Notes: generated by a model not told the origin, from the sequence alone. Shown: positions 1 to 8,804, numbered from the stretch's first letter. The stretch is 64,000 nucleotides of DNA from CAZEQJ01 sp964514385 (GCA_964514385.1 CAZEQJ010000003.1:1-64000); one strand, 5' to 3'. Program-made: numbers and translations.

Positions 1-407
1 ATTTCCTTGATGCCCCCGCCTGTGATCCTGAGATTGCGAACAAAAATGGCCCCTTCATCTGAATCCAGAAACTGCAGCTCATTACCAGAAAGCACGATAA
101 AGCCCTCTCCGGTGATTTCAGGTCCGATTAATTCAATATTGGAAGGGGCATCTATAGTTCCGTTATTGACCATGGTAGCACGATCTCTGTTGCGAATGGT
201 CTTATTGCCATTAAGAAGTAATGCACCATTTGACTCTATCGAAAATTGCCCGCTGTTATCGATACCATTCGAGGTTTGCCCATCAATAAACAGCGTGTCA
301 TTCACCATAACCATGGTGTTGCTGGTATGGATGGTGATCACCGGTGGGTCACTTTGAGCAATGCTAACAACGGATAAAAAAAGAAAAGCAAAGGTCAGGC
401 TCTTCAT
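1..407 (-). CDS. Secreted protein of unknown function, 3' end cut off by the window edge
   Basis: An open frame runs on the minus strand from an ATG at 407-405 to the left edge without a stop, so the C-terminus is missing. The N-terminus reads MKSLTFAFLFLSVVSIAQ, a typical Sec signal peptide ending in the A-Q junction common in Bacteroidota. The visible mature part is rich in Asn, Gly, Ile and Thr, with short repeating strand-like units such as SNGALLLNGNKTI and NNGTIDAPSNIELIG. This suggests a beta-helix or other beta-solenoid surface protein. Similar phrasing occurs in the beta-rich middle of the secreted subtilisin at 35186-38512. It lies 76 bases downstream of the PorE-like gene on the same strand. 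No family was recognised; export by T9SS is possible but the C-terminus that would show it is outside the window. Confidence 0.7.
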   Translation of the reverse strand, partial: MKSLTFAFLFLSVVSIAQSDPPVITIHTSNTMVMVNDTLFIDGQTSNGIDNSGQFSIESNGALLLNGNKTIRNRDRATMVNNGTIDAPSNIELIGPEITGEGFIVLSGNELQFLDSDEGAIFVRNLRITGGGIKE

Positions 408-483
408 AAAATGGTTTTTGGTAATATAAAAATGATAAAAAAGATTGGAATATCACAATCGAATATGGGTTATTCCACAACTT

Positions 484-2529
484 TTATTGTGAGTTGAATA
501 TTTCATCTGTGCTACCGGGGCGAATGAGCTCAAATTCCACTCTCCGGTTAAGTTTCCTCGATTCATCATCAGATTCTTCTACGATTGGCTGAGTGTCTCC
601 ATACCCTTCTGAAGTTACCCTGGAAGGCTCAATATTTCCAAACTGTACAATGTAATCCCGTATTGACCGTGCTCTTTCCTTTGAAAGCTGAAGATTGAAC
701 TCGTGGTTACCCCTGGAGTCTGTATGACCACTGATTTTAAGCTTAAATCCGGGATTATCAAGCAAAAACTCAATGATCCGGTCGAGGTCAGCATACATTT
801 GGGGTGTAAGCTCTGACATGGCCTCTTCAAATTCGATGGATTCAAACTTAATCTTGGAAGACAACCGCTGTGTCTCCTGGCTCAGGTCGGTCTGTCCGTC
901 GAGATAAAAAAGCTCTTCAATCCGGAAAAACTCTGAGCTCTGTATCACCAGTAAATAATTTCTGTTATTGATCAGGTCAAATGCAAAGGTCCCATCGGCA
1001 CGCAGAAATTGCGGAGCTACTTCCACCCCATAGTCAAGGTCAATGATGGAGACGACTCCCGAAAGTGGCTCACCTGTGGTGCTGTCGGTAACAGAACCTC
1101 CCACCCGCGTGGTCGCCAGTGGTTGTGCCTCCATTGGCAATGGAAAGGAGTAGAGGTCAAGATTATCAATGTCATTGCCCAGCGAACGCGCATAATAGAG
1201 ATCTCTGGATTTGCTGTCAATGGTAAAATAATATTCACTACCGGCATCATTTACCAGCGGGCCGATGTTTTGTGGCTCCGTCCAGTGTTGGCCATCCACC
1301 AGATAGCTTTTGTAAATATCAAAATCTCCAAAAGACATAAGATGGCCCTTGCTGCTGAAATAAAGCACATTATAAATTGGATGAAAAAACGGGCTCACCT
1401 CACTATTTCGTGTGTTTATTATTGGACCCAGGTTTATGGCTTTGCCCCATTTGCCGTTTTTCTTTTTTATGGTCATGTAAATATCTGACAACCCGAAACC
1501 ACCAAGCCTGTCGCTGGCAAAAAACAAGGTGTCTTCAGTGCTTGATAATGCCGGATGAGAGTCCCATGTCTTTGAGTTTACCTGTATACCAAGGTTAGTG
1601 ATATTGCCCCATGTGCTGTCATTCAGAAGGGTAGCGACAAACAGATCACAATTTCCGTAGCCGTCTGGTGAATTGCATCTGGAAAAATATAAGGTTTTAC
1701 CGTCTCTGCTTAGGCATGCAGAGCCTTCATTGTACGGTGTATTGATAGAATTGAGGGGTCTGGCACGTGTATAATAGCCTGCATCTGACTTTGAGGTTAT
1801 GTAAAGGTCTTCATTCTGCTCCGGTGTTGAATCAAGGGTAAAGGGAAGATCCGGACCTGCTGTTTTTCGTCGGGAAGTAAATACCAGCACATTATCATCA
1901 GCGCGTAAGGTGGGGGCATAATCCGGCTTGTCGCTGTTGATTGCCTGTCCCATATTCAAATATACTCCCCGAGGAGGCAACAGCGTATCCACTTCACGTC
2001 GAAAATTGACCAACTCATAATAATAATTGAGCGGCACATAATTGGGTGTCAGATTTTTGCTGACTTCCTCATAGTATACTTCAAACTGCCTGAGGTCAAT
2101 ATCATTTCTGTGATGCTTCAGTACCAGCTTGTAAAGTAAGACAGCTTCCAGTGAATCTCCCTTGAGTTCGGTAAGTTTAGCTAATTGCCAGATATACTCA
2201 GTGTCGCGGTAAAAATTTCGAATACCAAAATTGCTTACATACTCCCTGAGCCTGGGTAAGGCCTCATCCACTTTTCTTGCTTTGAGCAATTCATCGATCT
2301 GCAAGCGTAGTTTGTTGTTTTCGTAATATGGTTTTTCATTTATATTGGGAAACTTAAAAATATCGTATGTGTATAATGTAGGAGATATACCGAGTTCTTT
2401 AAAAGTCGATACGACTACGGTAGTATCTTCATTCTGTGCAAATATTGGCAGACAAAGGCTGTGCAAGATAATCAGAAGAATAATCCAGGGCCGTAGAATC
2501 GCTGTCATAGAAAGATAAAATTGTCGCAT
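484..2529 (-). CDS. OmpA-family protein with PD40 propeller (PorE-like architecture)
   Basis: 681 residues with an N-terminal signal peptide ending near ...LCLPIFAQ. The domain order is: helical TPR-like region (about 60-150), repeated PD40/WD40-like propeller motifs such as SACLSRDGKTLYFSR and DTLFFASDRLGG (about 200-460), a carboxypeptidase-regulatory-like beta sandwich starting VGGSVTDSTTGEPLSG (476-545), and a C-terminal OmpA peptidoglycan-binding domain (about 560-670) with GHTDSRG around 601 and NRRVEFE at 661. This TPR, propeller, CRD, OmpA order is that described for the T9SS protein PorE, which links the machinery to peptidoglycan; PorE itself is a lipoprotein and I see no convincing lipobox here. 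It is divergent from lon, 84 bases away. A paralogue of the same design lies at 27582-29471. Function as a T9SS part is inference; it may be a general envelope anchor. Confidence 0.85.
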   Translation of the reverse strand: MRQFYLSMTAILRPWIILLIILHSLCLPIFAQNEDTTVVVSTFKELGISPTLYTYDIFKFPNINEKPYYENNKLRLQIDELLKARKVDEALPRLREYVSNFGIRNFYRDTEYIWQLAKLTELKGDSLEAVLLYKLVLKHHRNDIDLRQFEVYYEEVSKNLTPNYVPLNYYYELVNFRREVDTLLPPRGVYLNMGQAINSDKPDYAPTLRADDNVLVFTSRRKTAGPDLPFTLDSTPEQNEDLYITSKSDAGYYTRARPLNSINTPYNEGSACLSRDGKTLYFSRCNSPDGYGNCDLFVATLLNDSTWGNITNLGIQVNSKTWDSHPALSSTEDTLFFASDRLGGFGLSDIYMTIKKKNGKWGKAINLGPIINTRNSEVSPFFHPIYNVLYFSSKGHLMSFGDFDIYKSYLVDGQHWTEPQNIGPLVNDAGSEYYFTIDSKSRDLYYARSLGNDIDNLDLYSFPLPMEAQPLATTRVGGSVTDSTTGEPLSGVVSIIDLDYGVEVAPQFLRADGTFAFDLINNRNYLLVIQSSEFFRIEELFYLDGQTDLSQETQRLSSKIKFESIEFEEAMSELTPQMYADLDRIIEFLLDNPGFKLKISGHTDSRGNHEFNLQLSKERARSIRDYIVQFGNIEPSRVTSEGYGDTQPIVEESDDESRKLNRRVEFELIRPGSTDEIFNSQ

Positions 2530-2613
2530 TATATTATTGGCACAGCTATTGAACCATTATACAAACACTCAAATATAAGACCATATTATGTCAAATTGAC
2601 ATATTCAGTGCCT

Positions 2614-5082
2614 ATGAATGAAAATAATAAAGATAAAAATCCCCATTTTATTCAAAACCTTCTTTCTGAGGATAGTGATGAGTTTTTACAACTCATCACG
2701 GCAGACGATGAAATGGATGTCTTAAAGGAAGAGGATATCCCACAGCCCACACCTGTTTTGCCAATAAAAAATACCGTTCTATTTCCCGGTGTAGTTTTGC
2801 CAATAACCGTGAGTCGTAAAAAGTCAGTGCGACTGGTTAAGGAGGCCTACAAAAACAGCAGGATCATTTCTGTATTTTCACAGAAAAATGATGCAGATGA
2901 GCCCGAATTCGATGATATTTATACAACAGGAACGGTAGCCCGCATACTCAAGATGCTGGTACTGCCGGATGGCAACACTACCATTATCATCCAGGGAAAA
3001 AACAGGGCAACCATCGACAGACCGGTCAATTCGGAACCTTATCTTACAGCTAAGATCAGCCTGATTGAGGATCATTTCCCGGATGAAACGGATAGCGATA
3101 TGCAGCTCCTGATCAATTCACTAAAGGAGGCGGCTCAAAAAATATTGAAGCTTAACCCTGAAATACCTCAGGAAGCAAAGCTTGCCCTTGAAAATATAGA
3201 CAGCCCTGTTTTTCTTACCCATTTTCTGTCATCCAATCTGAATACCGAAGTAGCAGAAAAGCAACGCCTGCTTGAAATTAATGATGGCAAAAAACGAAGC
3301 AGCCTGTTGCTGGAGTTAATGCTCAAGGATATCAAAATGCTGGAGGTCAGAAATGAAATCCAGAAAAAGGTATATTCAGATATCGACCAGCAGCAGCGTG
3401 ACTATTTCCTGCGTCAGCAAATGAAGGTACTTCAGGATGAACTTGGCCAGGATAGCCCGGATAAAGATATCGAACACCTGCAGAGGAGAGGGAATGAAAA
3501 AAAATGGCCGGAACGGGTAGCTAAATTTTTCCAGAAAGAGGTCGACAAACTAAAAAGGATGAATCCTATGGCTGCAGAGTATCCGGTTACCATGAACTTC
3601 GTTGAGTTTCTGGTGGATATGCCGTGGGAGGAGTATACCCGTGATAATTTTGACCTCAGGAAAGCACAAAAGATTCTGGATAAAGACCATTACGGGCTCG
3701 AAAGGGTAAAAGAGCGTATTCTGGAATATCTTGCCGTACTGAAGCTTAAAAATGATATGAGAGGGCCGATTTTATGTCTTTATGGCCCTCCCGGTGTAGG
3801 TAAAACCTCACTTGGCAAATCAATAGCAACAGCACTGGGCAGGAAATATGTCAGAATGTCATTAGGCGGAGTTCATGATGAAGCCGAGATACGGGGCCAT
3901 CGTAAAACCTACGTGGGTGCAATGCCGGGGAAAATTATTCAGTACATAAAAAAAGTGGGTTCCAGCAATCCGATTTTTGTACTGGATGAGATTGATAAGG
4001 TGAGCTCCGACTTTAGAGGAGACCCTTCTTCAGCTTTGCTTGAGGTACTCGACCCGGAGCAAAATAACACCTTCACCGACAATTACCTGGAAGTAGATTA
4101 TGATCTCTCCAAGGTGCTTTTTGTGGCAACAGCCAACAGCCTCGATACGATACAGCCTGCCCTCCGCGATCGTATGGAGATAATTGAAATAAATGGCTAT
4201 ACCATGGAGGAAAAGGTGCAGATCGCAAACAAACACCTCATTCCCAAGCAACTGAAGGAACACGGGCTGACTAAAGACCAGGTGAAATTTCCCAAAAAGA
4301 CCGTTGAATCATTGATCCAGCAATATACACGAGAATCTGGAGTAAGGTCACTGGAACGGGAAATAGGACGAGTAATACGCAGAGTGGCTAAATTTATCGC
4401 CATGGAAGAGGATTATGAGCCTAAAATATCACAGGAAGTGCTGCACGAAATACTTGGTGCGCCCGTTTTTAATAAGGACGAGTACTCAGACATCAAAACA
4501 GCCGGGGTAGCCACCGGCCTGGCATGGACACAGAGTGGGGGTGACGTATTGTTTATTGAGTCAGGGCTATACCGTGGTAAAGGAAAGTTGACCCTCAGTG
4601 GTCAGTTAGGTGATGTAATGAAGGAATCGGCTATGACGGCACTGAGTTACCTTAAGACGCATGCAGAAGAACTGAATATTCACCACAGCATTTTCAATAA
4701 CTATGACCTGCATGTCCATGTGCCTGCGGGTGCTGTACCAAAAGATGGTCCTTCGGCAGGTATAACGATGCTTACGTCTCTCGCCAGTGCATTTACCCAG
4801 CGTATGGTCAAAAAGCGCCTGGCCATGACAGGGGAGATCACCCTTAGGGGGAAAGTGCTGCCCGTAGGAGGCATCAAGGAAAAACTGCTGGCAGCAAAAC
4901 GGTTTGGTATTAAGGATTTGATCATGTGCAGTGATAATAAAAAGGATGTGGCAGAAATTGATCAGAAATATCTGAAGGGGCTCACCATACACTATGTCGA
5001 TAATGCCGGACAGGTACTGGACATCGCACTGGAACATAAAAAAGTAAATGCTCCATTGAAGTTTCATATTGAAGAAAATTGA
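2614..5082 (+). CDS. lon: ATP-dependent protease Lon (endopeptidase La)
   Basis: 822 residues from the ATG at 2614. The frame is open upstream to a TTG at 2521, but that extension overlaps the divergent gene and does not look like Lon. The N-terminal LAN substrate domain begins around VLPIKNTVLFPGVVLPI. The AAA+ module has Walker A GPPGVGKT at 391-398 and Walker B FVLDEIDK further on. The C-terminal protease domain carries the catalytic Ser714 in PKDGPSAG and Lys757 in GGIKEKLL, 43 residues apart as in other Lon proteins. It degrades misfolded and regulatory proteins in the cytoplasm. Its TGA stop overlaps the TTG start of porQ, so the two are probably translated together, with hslU following closely. 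Confidence 0.97.
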   Translation: MNENNKDKNPHFIQNLLSEDSDEFLQLITADDEMDVLKEEDIPQPTPVLPIKNTVLFPGVVLPITVSRKKSVRLVKEAYKNSRIISVFSQKNDADEPEFDDIYTTGTVARILKMLVLPDGNTTIIIQGKNRATIDRPVNSEPYLTAKISLIEDHFPDETDSDMQLLINSLKEAAQKILKLNPEIPQEAKLALENIDSPVFLTHFLSSNLNTEVAEKQRLLEINDGKKRSSLLLELMLKDIKMLEVRNEIQKKVYSDIDQQQRDYFLRQQMKVLQDELGQDSPDKDIEHLQRRGNEKKWPERVAKFFQKEVDKLKRMNPMAAEYPVTMNFVEFLVDMPWEEYTRDNFDLRKAQKILDKDHYGLERVKERILEYLAVLKLKNDMRGPILCLYGPPGVGKTSLGKSIATALGRKYVRMSLGGVHDEAEIRGHRKTYVGAMPGKIIQYIKKVGSSNPIFVLDEIDKVSSDFRGDPSSALLEVLDPEQNNTFTDNYLEVDYDLSKVLFVATANSLDTIQPALRDRMEIIEINGYTMEEKVQIANKHLIPKQLKEHGLTKDQVKFPKKTVESLIQQYTRESGVRSLEREIGRVIRRVAKFIAMEEDYEPKISQEVLHEILGAPVFNKDEYSDIKTAGVATGLAWTQSGGDVLFIESGLYRGKGKLTLSGQLGDVMKESAMTALSYLKTHAEELNIHHSIFNNYDLHVHVPAGAVPKDGPSAGITMLTSLASAFTQRMVKKRLAMTGEITLRGKVLPVGGIKEKLLAAKRFGIKDLIMCSDNKKDVAEIDQKYLKGLTIHYVDNAGQVLDIALEHKKVNAPLKFHIEEN

Positions 5083-6071
5083 TCCGGCTGCTGGTCATAT
5101 TGGCTTTTCTGTCCTGGCACTATGGTCATGCTCAGGGCATAGGTGTTTTATCATTGCCTGATAATACTATTCAATCTCTTGAGGGTGGTACCTCGGTAGC
5201 TCCCTCCAATGACCGCTGGCGCCCATTTTATCTTGGCGCCAACCCGGCAGTACTCGGTGACAGCAGCTCCCTGTGGGTGCCACAGGTGTCTGCCCATCTG
5301 ATGTATAATGGCATACGGTTTTTTTCAGCCTCCGGTGGGTTTATGTTGGCAGGTCAGCATGTTGGTGTAATGATCAGATCACTTTCAGCAGGAGATATGC
5401 AGGGCTACGATGCTTCTGGTATTGCTACGGCCATGTTTAACCCGAGAAACCACTCGATTCACCTGTTGTGGGGCAGGAAGATAGTCCCATTCAGCCTTGG
5501 TGTGGATGTTAGTTACGCAGAGGAGCACCTCGGCCCCTATATTGACCGGGCGATGTTGCTTTCCGGAGGTGTCCTTTTTGAAGGAATAAAAAATCAATTT
5601 ACTGCAGGGCTGGTGATACGGAATATGGGATTCATGTTCAGTAATTATAACAGTCAATATCCACAATTGCCGTTTAATGTTTCGATTGGCGCTTCATTAA
5701 AACCCGAGTACATGCCGTTCAGATTTTACTTCAACTTCACGGATTTATACCAGTGGGATATCCGTTATCAGGATAATGTGATACCACCGGAAAATTTTGT
5801 GGGTGAAATCTTCGATGCACTCAGTGCAGGACTTTATCATTTCAGGGTAGGCATAGAAGTGCCTCTGGGAAAACATTTATTCTTTAAGTCATCTTATAAT
5901 CATAGAATACGTAACGAGCTGAGAGTAGGCGACATAGCAGGGCTTTCCGGATTCTCCTTTGGAGGTATTCTTGACACAAAATACATTCAGGCCTCCTATG
6001 GAGTGGTTCATTATCACTTATCAGGAGCTACTCATCAGCTAACCTTTTCTTACAAAATCAAAAGATATTAA
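5079..6071 (+). CDS. porQ: Type IX secretion system protein PorQ
   Basis: 330 residues from a TTG whose last two bases are shared with the lon TGA stop. A signal peptide (IRLLVILAFLSWHYGHAQ) is followed by a predicted outer-membrane beta-barrel. Recognition rests on PorQ-like landmarks: a start such as VLSLPDNTIQSLEGG, then LGANPAVLGD near residue 50, a repeated pattern of amphipathic strands, PFRFYFNFTDLYQWDIRYQD in the middle, and a C-terminal section with LSGFSFGG and YGVVHYHLSGA. PorQ in Porphyromonas is an outer-membrane protein needed for the T9SS attachment complex (with PorU, PorV and PorZ), where it holds the A-LPS-linking sortase. The position between lon and hslU suggests co-transcription with envelope or protein quality control. 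The non-ATG start and tight overlap suggest low, coupled translation. Confidence 0.85.
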   Translation: MIRLLVILAFLSWHYGHAQGIGVLSLPDNTIQSLEGGTSVAPSNDRWRPFYLGANPAVLGDSSSLWVPQVSAHLMYNGIRFFSASGGFMLAGQHVGVMIRSLSAGDMQGYDASGIATAMFNPRNHSIHLLWGRKIVPFSLGVDVSYAEEHLGPYIDRAMLLSGGVLFEGIKNQFTAGLVIRNMGFMFSNYNSQYPQLPFNVSIGASLKPEYMPFRFYFNFTDLYQWDIRYQDNVIPPENFVGEIFDALSAGLYHFRVGIEVPLGKHLFFKSSYNHRIRNELRVGDIAGLSGFSFGGILDTKYIQASYGVVHYHLSGATHQLTFSYKIKRY

Positions 6072-6079
6072 TATAAACT

Positions 6080-7474
6080 ATGTCTGATACAAATTTAACA
6101 CCAAGACAGATTGTCACCGAGCTAGATAAATACATAATCGGGCAGCGTGATGCGAAAAAGAACGTGGCGATTGCCCTTCGCAACCGTTGGCGCCGCATGA
6201 ATGTGGTCAATGAAATCAAAGGTGAGATCGTGCCAAACAACATCCTGATGATCGGTGCTACAGGAGTAGGTAAAACAGAAATAGCCCGGCGACTGGCAAA
6301 AATAGCAGAAGCGCCTTTCACGAAAGTCGAAGCGTCTAAGTTTACTGAAGTAGGATATGTCGGACGTGATGTGGAAAGTATGGTGCGAGACCTGGTAGAA
6401 CAATCGGTAAACATGGTAAAGCAGCAGAAAACCGAAGAAGTTAAGGAAAAAGCTGCTGCTATTGTAGAAGACATCATATTGGATGCATTGATCCCGCCGG
6501 TAAAGGGCAATCAGCTGCCTATGACACCGAATGAACAGGAAGAAAAAGAACCGGGCGCTATGTCGGATGCTGAACTCAACCAGCGTACCCGCGAGCGGTT
6601 CAGAGAAAAGCTGAGAAACGGAGAGTTGGACGATCGTAAAATTGAGATCAACGTAAAGGCCCCAACAAAGCCGGGCATAGGTATGATTGGAGGAGGTATG
6701 ATGGACGAATCAAGCATGATCAACATCCAGGAGATGATTGAAAATATGATGCCGAAACGCAATAAAAAACGTAAACTATCTATTGCTGAAGCACGAAAAA
6801 TCCTGCTGGAAGAGGAGTCTTCCAAGCTTATTGACATGGATGAGGTAAAGGAAGAGGCAATAGAAAAAGCACAGAATACCGGCATTATTTTTATTGATGA
6901 GATTGATAAAATTGCCGCCAAACGGGATAAAGGAGGCAGCGGACCGGATGTAAGCAGAGAAGGAGTGCAGCGTGATCTGCTGCCAATTGTTGAAGGCAGT
7001 GCTGTAAATACCAAGTATGGCATCGTGCATACCGACCATATTCTGTTTATTGCGGCAGGAGCCTTTCATGTAGCCCGACCATCAGATCTTATACCTGAGT
7101 TACAAGGCCGGTTTCCTATACGTGTAGAACTGGAAAACCTGACGCGTGAAGATTTTTTCCATATTCTCAGGGAACCAAAAAATGCACTTACGAAGCAATA
7201 TACTGCATTGTTTAAAGCTGACGGTGTTGAACTGAGCTTCACGGACGAGGCCTTGCATGAAATTGCCGAGATGGCGTTTCAGATCAATTGCGAAGTTGAA
7301 AATATCGGGGCAAGAAGATTGCATACAGTGATGAGCCAGCTACTCAACGATCTGCTGTATGAAATTCCTGACGAAATACCTCCGGGAGGTACAGTTGAAG
7401 TAACACCCGAAATGGTAAAAGACAGATTGAGCGGTATTGTGGTCAATAAGGATTTAAGTCAGTTTATTCTCTAA
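6080..7474 (+). CDS. hslU: ATP-dependent protease ATPase subunit HslU (ClpY)
   Basis: 464 residues, starting 8 bases after the porQ stop. HslU is the AAA+ unfoldase ring that feeds substrates to the HslV peptidase. Visible are the N-terminal LTPRQIVTELDKYIIGQ, Walker A GATGVGKT (59-66), the pore loop GYVG (92-95), an inserted I domain (about 110-240) with a Met/Gly-rich stretch, and Walker B IIFIDEID (269-276). The C-terminus ends in LSQFIL, matching the conserved tail that docks into HslV. No hslV gene is in this window, so the partner must be encoded elsewhere. The 3' end overlaps the convergent SixA-type gene by 21 bases. Confidence 0.97.
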   Translation: MSDTNLTPRQIVTELDKYIIGQRDAKKNVAIALRNRWRRMNVVNEIKGEIVPNNILMIGATGVGKTEIARRLAKIAEAPFTKVEASKFTEVGYVGRDVESMVRDLVEQSVNMVKQQKTEEVKEKAAAIVEDIILDALIPPVKGNQLPMTPNEQEEKEPGAMSDAELNQRTRERFREKLRNGELDDRKIEINVKAPTKPGIGMIGGGMMDESSMINIQEMIENMMPKRNKKRKLSIAEARKILLEEESSKLIDMDEVKEEAIEKAQNTGIIFIDEIDKIAAKRDKGGSGPDVSREGVQRDLLPIVEGSAVNTKYGIVHTDHILFIAAGAFHVARPSDLIPELQGRFPIRVELENLTREDFFHILREPKNALTKQYTALFKADGVELSFTDEALHEIAEMAFQINCEVENIGARRLHTVMSQLLNDLLYEIPDEIPPGGTVEVTPEMVKDRLSGIVVNKDLSQFIL

Positions 7475-7963
7475 CTTCAGCTGTTTGCCTGTAAGGGTAA
7501 GCTCGATTTTACAGCTGTCGCGATGAAGCTGATCCATGCTCTCATCACAGGACATGCGCACAAAGCCTGTTGTGGGGATATTTTCAATAAAATGAGACTG
7601 CAGGTAGTTGCAGAGATCAGTGAGACCCGGATTATGCCCTACGATCATCAGATGGTCGTATTCATCGGCATAGGCATCTATAATTTCGAGGATGTCCTGA
7701 GGTGAGGCGTGGTAGAGACCTGACAGAAAAGTGACCTGATCTCTGGGGTAGTTCGTTTGCTCAATAAATAAATCAGTAGTTTCCCGGCAACGTACTGCAT
7801 CACTGCTTAAAATATAATCCGGCAGAGATAGATTTTCAGCTATATGGGTAGCTAATACAGAAATTTCCTTTACGCCTCGTTCTTTTAGCGGGCGTTCAGC
7901 GTCAAGCAGAGCAGGGTTGTTCCAGCTTGACTTTGCGTGCCGTAATATGTCCAACTGCTTCAT
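7454..7963 (-). CDS. SixA-type phosphohistidine phosphatase (histidine phosphatase superfamily)
   Basis: 169 residues. The N-terminus MKQLDILRHAKSSW carries the catalytic RH motif (Arg8, His9; here RHAKS, as in SixA, rather than RHGET). A second His is in VGHNPGLTDL, the usual partner motif of the family. SixA enzymes in enterobacteria remove phosphate from histidine residues of phosphotransfer proteins; the substrate here is unknown, and the Bacteroidota members are usually only called histidine phosphatase. The gene is convergent with hslU and the two coding ends overlap by 21 bases, leaving no room for a separate terminator. Confidence 0.9.
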   Translation of the reverse strand: MKQLDILRHAKSSWNNPALLDAERPLKERGVKEISVLATHIAENLSLPDYILSSDAVRCRETTDLFIEQTNYPRDQVTFLSGLYHASPQDILEIIDAYADEYDHLMIVGHNPGLTDLCNYLQSHFIENIPTTGFVRMSCDESMDQLHRDSCKIELTLTGKQLKLENKLT

Positions 7964-8049
7964 GTAGAAATATAAACATTTTGCATTTAAATAACAATAC
8001 TGTTTTAATTTTAATTCGTACCTTGCTTACAGTTTTAATTATTATTTAA

Positions 8050-8247
8050 ATGAATACTGGTAAAATTAAGTTTTTCAACGAGAGTAAGGGTTTTGGTTTC
8101 ATAGTTAATGATGCTGACGAATCCGACATTTTTGTTCACGTTTCCGGTCTGATCGACCAGGTAAAACAGAATGACAGAGTTAGTTTTGATCTTAAAGATG
8201 GTAAAAAAGGCAAAAACGCTGTAAACGTTAAGGTTTTGGCGGCCTGA
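8050..8247 (+). CDS. Cold-shock domain protein (CspA family)
   Basis: 65 residues, the size of a single-domain cold-shock protein. The OB fold has both RNA-binding motifs: RNP1 KGFGFI at 13-18 and RNP2 IFVHV at 27-31 (the usual FVHFS appears as FVHVS). It begins MNTGKIKFFNESKG, as most family members do. Such proteins bind single-stranded RNA or DNA and melt RNA structure at low temperature or during growth. The gene stands alone, 86 bases after the divergent SixA-type start, in an AT-rich upstream region, and is followed by a strong intrinsic terminator, so it is a monocistronic unit. Confidence 0.96.
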   Translation: MNTGKIKFFNESKGFGFIVNDADESDIFVHVSGLIDQVKQNDRVSFDLKDGKKGKNAVNVKVLAA

Positions 8248-8278
8248 CACCAGAAAGGAATAAAACAAGTACTTTGTA

Positions 8279-8302
8279 AGCCACCTTCGGGTGGCTTTTT
8301 TT
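8279..8302 (+). terminator. Intrinsic terminator of the cold-shock gene
   Basis: A perfect 7-base-pair stem AGCCACC / GGTGGCT around a TTCG tetraloop, followed by a run of seven T (8296-8302). It lies 31 bases after the cold-shock stop. The UUCG-type loop makes it very stable. The convergent GreA-like gene ends at 8301, inside the T run. Confidence 0.93.
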
Positions 8303-8750
8303 ATGCCACATCTTCAATGTGGATTTGCTGATTTCGGAAAACTGCTATATCGCCCTTCTTTTTACCGGTCAAGACCTTCCCTACCGGAGAGGCAGCCGAA
8401 ATTACCCAGGCTGAGATATCTTCTGATTCAACCTGACCCAGGGCTACCGACAGGTAATAATATTTGCCTGACCCCCTGACCAGAGCACCTGTATCAGCAA
8501 CGGTACGTATAGCCAAATCTATGGTCTTTAGTAGCTGCAGTTGCTGTGCTGCTGTCTGATGAGCAGTCAGTAATTTTTCCTTTTCCAGCATGACCATCGC
8601 CCGGGACGTTTCATACTTATCGCCCTTACTGCTTTTTGATTCTTCATTGGCTGCTGATTGCATCTGTTGCAATTCTATCTCGATGCTTTCCAATCGATTT
8701 GTAATAATTGACAGGCATGTCTGATGGATATTTTTCTTTATCTCCAGCAT
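8301..8750 (-). CDS. GreA/GreB-like protein (small Gre-fold factor)
   Basis: 149 residues. The first ~75 residues are predicted to be a helical hairpin (IEIELQQMQSAANEESKSS, then GDKYETSRAMVMLEKEK), and the rest is a small beta-rich domain (ALVRGSGKYYYLSV, ISAASPVGKVLTGKKKGD). The ending resembles the C-terminal FKBP-like domain of GreA/GreB, where SPLGxALLGKxxGD is typical. Gre factors enter the RNA polymerase secondary channel and stimulate transcript cleavage. The coiled-coil tip here carries acidic residues but not the usual DLSENAEY pattern, so cleavage activity is uncertain. Similar Bacteroidota proteins are often mislabelled 3-oxoacyl-ACP synthase; nothing in this sequence supports that. 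It is a single gene convergent with the cold-shock gene. Confidence 0.75.
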   Translation of the reverse strand: MLEIKKNIHQTCLSIITNRLESIEIELQQMQSAANEESKSSKGDKYETSRAMVMLEKEKLLTAHQTAAQQLQLLKTIDLAIRTVADTGALVRGSGKYYYLSVALGQVESEDISAWVISAASPVGKVLTGKKKGDIAVFRNQQIHIEDVA

Positions 8751-8804
8751 AAAAGGGGCTTTTTTACTGTCTTTTGTATATTTAGCCTTTAAACCTAAGT
8801 GAAA

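Noticed and set aside
7..357. A 116-codon plus-strand frame at the left edge
   Set aside because: The minus-strand frame there has a clear signal peptide and coherent repeats, so the plus frame is its shadow.
2521..2613. Upstream extension of lon to TTG 2521
   Set aside because: It overlaps the start of the divergent gene, adds 31 residues unlike Lon, and an ATG at 2614 fits the family start.
4606..5067. A 153-codon open frame on the minus strand inside lon
   Set aside because: It lies fully inside a well-supported lon gene and its protein shows no recognisable motif; it is a shadow frame.
6511..7023. A 170-codon minus-strand frame inside hslU
   Set aside because: Serine-rich translation without domains, complementary to a highly conserved gene.
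8301..8750. Annotation as 3-oxoacyl-ACP synthase, a label often given to such proteins
   Set aside because: At 149 residues it has no thiolase fold or active-site Cys; Gre-like features are visible.
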